DNA of 64,000 nucleotides from Bolinopsis microptera (lineage: Eukaryota > Ctenophora > Tentaculata > Lobata > Bolinopsidae): contig NC_087073.1 of NCBI RefSeq assembly GCF_026151205.1, positions 22,700,987 to 22,764,986 on the forward strand, given 5' to 3'. The translations under genes and the position numbers were made by a program. A model generated the notes under the pieces. That model had not been told where the DNA came from. It did no database searches and was given only the letters and a program-made list of their open reading frames with translations. Shown here piece by piece: positions 60,899 to 64,000 of this stretch (position 1 is its first letter; every line of letters starts with the position of its first letter).

Positions 60899-61860
60899 AG
60901 GCTTTATACTTTTATAAATTAAGACGTATTATATTTGACTGTAATATGTATTTTTCACGGACAAATTAGCGTTTTTATTTTTTGAGCATGTTCAATGTTA
61001 TTCTCGTTCTAAGACTAAATTATTTGTCTATTGTTAATGGAATGGCCCGGCACGCGCTATACTTACTATTAGTACTAATACTACTTCGTACTCGTAGTCG
61101 TAGCATTTGCCTCGGGCTAGTGCTAACATTTCGAGAAAAAAGCGGCGCGTGCTACTTCGATAAAATTTAGACTTTTGGTGGAAATATAACCTGCGCCATT
61201 TGCTTTTTACGGAGAAAAAAAAATCGTTTTTGAGCTTGTTATTCTCTTTCAAAAGTATCCCAAGTGATTTATATAAGTGCATATAATTATATTGATTCTT
61301 AATACATTGAAATGAAAATCAAAAAGATTTTATCTCGATTCATGAAGTGTAAAACTAAAAGAAGTTACAATTTGGGGAGTGTGTTTTCAGAGGAGATCGC
61401 CTTAAGTACATGTAACGTGCACCCCAGCTACTTACATGTAATTTAAATTAATTATTGTAAATGGAAACTCGGTAATGTCGTTCCCGTTCGGATCCAAATA
61501 GCGCAGAAGTTAGGTCCGTGATAAGTTATACTGTTAGGAGATGACTTGTTCACACAGAGACATGTCAAATGGTAAACGTAGTTATCGCGAAATATCTGCA
61601 AACCAAATAACAGCTGAAATGATAACGCGGTCCTATACAGTGTATTATTGGGTTCACAGTTTCGGAGCCTCTGAAAGAACCATAGTCACACAACAGGGCC
61701 TTTTCACAAGAATCTTTTTTAATTTGGGCGATCAGCGATTTAGTGGGAGCGGTTGCTCTCCAGTGTAGATCGTACGCCTAACCAACTAGGGTAATCTGGA
61801 GATGCAGATTTGCAATATTTAAATTCGGCACCTTCAGCATGGGATACGATCTTAAGCCAC
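60899..61860. other. Unique DNA, no convincing gene
   Basis: Short open frames occur on both strands (for example 61541-61768 on +, 75 codons), but they show no domain I recognise. Nothing else stands out. Confidence 0.45.
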
Positions 61861-61867
61861 TGCACAC

Positions 61868-63006
61868 TGGGGCGACATTTAGTACAATTCTGAGAATAAA
61901 CCGGGGGCGAAATTTGTACAATTCTGAGAATAAACCGTGGGCGACATTTAGTACATTTCTGAGAATAAACCGTGGGCGACATTTATTACATTTCTGAGAA
62001 TAAACCGGGGGCGATATTTAGTACATTTCTGAGAATAAACTGTGGGCGACATTTAGTACAATTCTGAGAATAAACCGTGGGCGACATTTAGTACAATTCT
62101 GAGAATAAACCGGGGCGACATTTATTACAATTCTGAGAAGAAACCGGGGCGACATTTAGTACAATTCTGAGAATAAACCAGGTGCGACATTTATTACAAT
62201 TCTGAGAAGAAACCGGGGGTGACATTTAGTACAATTCTGAGAATAAACTGTGGGCGACATTTAGTACAATTCTGAGAAGAAACCGGGGGTGACATTTAGT
62301 ACAATTCTGAGAATAAACTGTGGGCGACATTCAGTACAATTCTGAGAAGAAACCGGGGGCGGCATTTAGTACAATTCTGAGAATAAACCGGGGGCGATAT
62401 TTGTACATTTCTGAGAATAAACTGTAAACCGTGGGCGACATTTAGTACAATTCTGAGAATAAACCGGGGGCGATATTTGTACATTTCTGAGAATAAACTG
62501 TAAACCGTGGGCGACATTTAGTACAATTCTGATAATAAACCGGGGGCAACATTTAGTACAATTCTGAGAATAAACCGGGGGCGATATTTGTACATTTCTG
62601 AGAATAAACCGGGGGCGAAATTTAGTACAATTCTGAGAATAAACCGGGGGCGATATTTGTACATTTCTGAGAATAAACCGGGGGCGATATTTGTACATTT
62701 CTGAGAATAAACCGGGGGCGAAATTTAGTACAATTCTGAGAATAAACCGGGGGCGATATTTGTACAATTCTGAGAATAAACCGGGGGCGATATTTGTACA
62801 TTTCTGAGAATAAACCGGGGGCGAAATTTAGTACAATTCTGAGAATAAACCGGGGGCGATATTTGTACAATTCTGAGAATAAACCGAGGGCGATATTTGT
62901 ACATTTCTGAGAATAAACCGGGGGCGAAATTTAGTACAATTCTGAGAATAAACCGGGGGCGATATTTGTACATTTCTGAGAATAAACCGGGGGCGATATT
63001 TGTACA
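61868..63006. repeat. 33/35-bp tandem array, about 33 copies
   Basis: The unit is ACAATTCTGAGAATAAACCG then GGGGCGACATTTAGT (35 bp) or GGGGCGATATTTGT (33-34 bp). Two places have an inserted CTGTAAACCGTGGG segment (near 62422 and 62496). The unit contains AATAAA on +. The - strand frames (PPVYSQNCTK) are artefacts. Confidence 0.95.
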
Positions 63007-63008
63007 AA

Positions 63009-63527
63009 TACAATTTTGCTGGAACACCTCCTCTGGAAACTTGTAAATAAATTTTTGTTTAAAAGCTATCTTCTTTAATACTTTGATAGAGTTTACGACT
63101 TGAGACCTTGTGATCTCCAATTCTTTCCAAAATAAATATGTAGCGGTTTAAATCGATAGATATGAGGTTAGCCATAAGTTTGTAGGTTTACAACCTACCA
63201 GGACGCGCGCCGAGTGGAACAAATATTTTACGAGTATCACCCGTTAACCATAAGTGCGCATAACAAAATTGTCAACAGTTAACTTCATAAAAAGAGATCA
63301 CATTAAGTTTAACTTTAACTACACTCCTTCTGTAAAATTCATAAATAAATTCATAAATAAATGATATCTAATCGCTCCCAATAAAATGTACATAATAAGA
63401 AGAAAATTGCATAGGTTTATGGTTCTGAACTTTGTTATCTCCAAACTCGTGGAAAGGAGAGAGAGGGTGAGCCTTACACTCCACCGGAACGGTGAAAACA
63501 TCCTTCAGGGGCTGAAATCAGGTTGAT
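63009..63527. other. Unique DNA with a solo MITE end
   Basis: Holds the solo TIR at 63216-63247. Short - strand frames at about 63030-63120 and 63319-63501 share the peptide word LEIT(R/K) but little else. No gene call. Confidence 0.4.
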
Positions 63528-63785
63528 AAATATGATGTATAAATTCATGAAGGATCGACTGGGACCGCTTTTTTGGCCGGGCCCGGGACTGATAAAAAGT
63601 ACCGCGCCGGGACCGGGAATAAGACTGGGACCGGGATTAGGCCGGGATTGAGACCGCCAATATGATGTATAAATTCAAGGATCGACTGGGACCGCTTTTT
63701 TGGCCGGGCCCGGGACTGATAAAAAGTACCGCGCCGGGACCGGGAATAAGACTGGGACCGGGATTAGGCCGGGATTGAGACCGGG
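63528..63785. repeat. 130-bp GC-rich direct duplication
   Basis: AATATGATGTATAAATTC, GATCGACTGGGACCGCTTTT and the GGGACCGGGA-rich stretch that follows occur at about 63529 and again at 63659, nearly identical apart from a short indel. The GGGACCGGGAATAAG words could fold into G-rich structures. Confidence 0.85.
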
Positions 63786-64000
63786 ATCGTAGATAACAAA
63801 CATTTTACTTTTAATATTCTTTGTGCAAAAAGTTGTTTGATAATTTAAGAAAATTAGCAAAAATAAATTTTAAAAACTTAAAATTGGTCCCGGTCAAAAT
63901 TCGGCATTTTAGCCGGGACCGGGATTCCCGGTCCCGGCCGATTTTTTACCAGGACCGGGATTAAGCCGGGATCCCGGTCGAACCTTGTCAGTATAATGTA
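63786..64000. mobile_element. Possible hAT-like end with CCGGGATCCCGG subterminal repeats
   Basis: AGCCGGGACCGGGATTCCCG and CCGGGATCCCGGTCGAACCT form dense palindromes at the window edge. Such CCGGGA/TCCCGG clusters are common near ends of some hAT-type elements. With no transposase or opposite end visible, this is tentative. Confidence 0.3.

Noticed and set aside
61541-61768. 75-codon + strand frame
   Set aside because: Ordinary length for chance, no family recognised, next to repeat DNA and with no supporting splice sites.

Overview
This is eukaryotic, animal DNA. The evidence is introns with GT/AG borders, a Shaker-type voltage-gated potassium channel, a secreted VWD-C8 protein, TTAGGG telomere-type repeats, and remnants of an R2-type LINE and a MULE/FLYWCH-type DNA transposon. 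It looks like an invertebrate, possibly an early-branching one, but the sequence alone does not fix the phylum. By adding up array lengths by eye, roughly two thirds of the window is tandem repeat. Most of the long open frames are by-products of arrays whose period is divisible by three.

Layout: a 44-bp array (1-4057); a short intronless orphan gene on + (4735-5271); a 35/36-bp array (about 6571-10430) that runs into the 3' end of the potassium channel gene; the channel gene on - (10418-12703) with its pore-loop segment tandemly repeated six times; a 28-bp array and a hairpin-rich element (12747-13108); then 37-, 16-, 35-, 32- and 10-bp arrays and (GA)n up to 26261 with little unique DNA between them; a 21-bp CACGTG array (26950-27707); a short TTAGGG tract; a giant 39-bp array (27837-46375) with a stretch of apparently very poor consensus near 39.8-41.4 kb; a 35-bp array; (CCCT)n and (CT)n; a 19-bp array; the nine-exon VWD-C8 gene on + (49372-58814); and a transposon-rich tail (59190-64000).

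The VWD-C8 gene was reassembled from splice sites and codon phase. All eight junctions keep phase and give a 379-residue secreted protein: signal peptide, one VWD domain, one C8 domain, stop. Its introns hold four tandem arrays that lie against or very near a splice site, an R2-like LINE remnant, and a palindromic DNA element. The potassium channel gene shows the same habit: a 93-bp unit spanning the P-loop and the 5' splice site (AG|GTAAGT) is repeated six times in frame, so transcripts could in principle carry one to six pore loops. Its stop codon lies in the first degenerate unit of a 3.9-kb minisatellite.

The most striking pattern is therefore minisatellites anchored on exon-intron junctions in two unrelated genes, combined with unrelated arrays that share a period near 35 bp. 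The main caution is assembly quality. Parts of the 39-bp array are clearly unpolished, so copy numbers and single-base indels in the repeats should not be taken literally.
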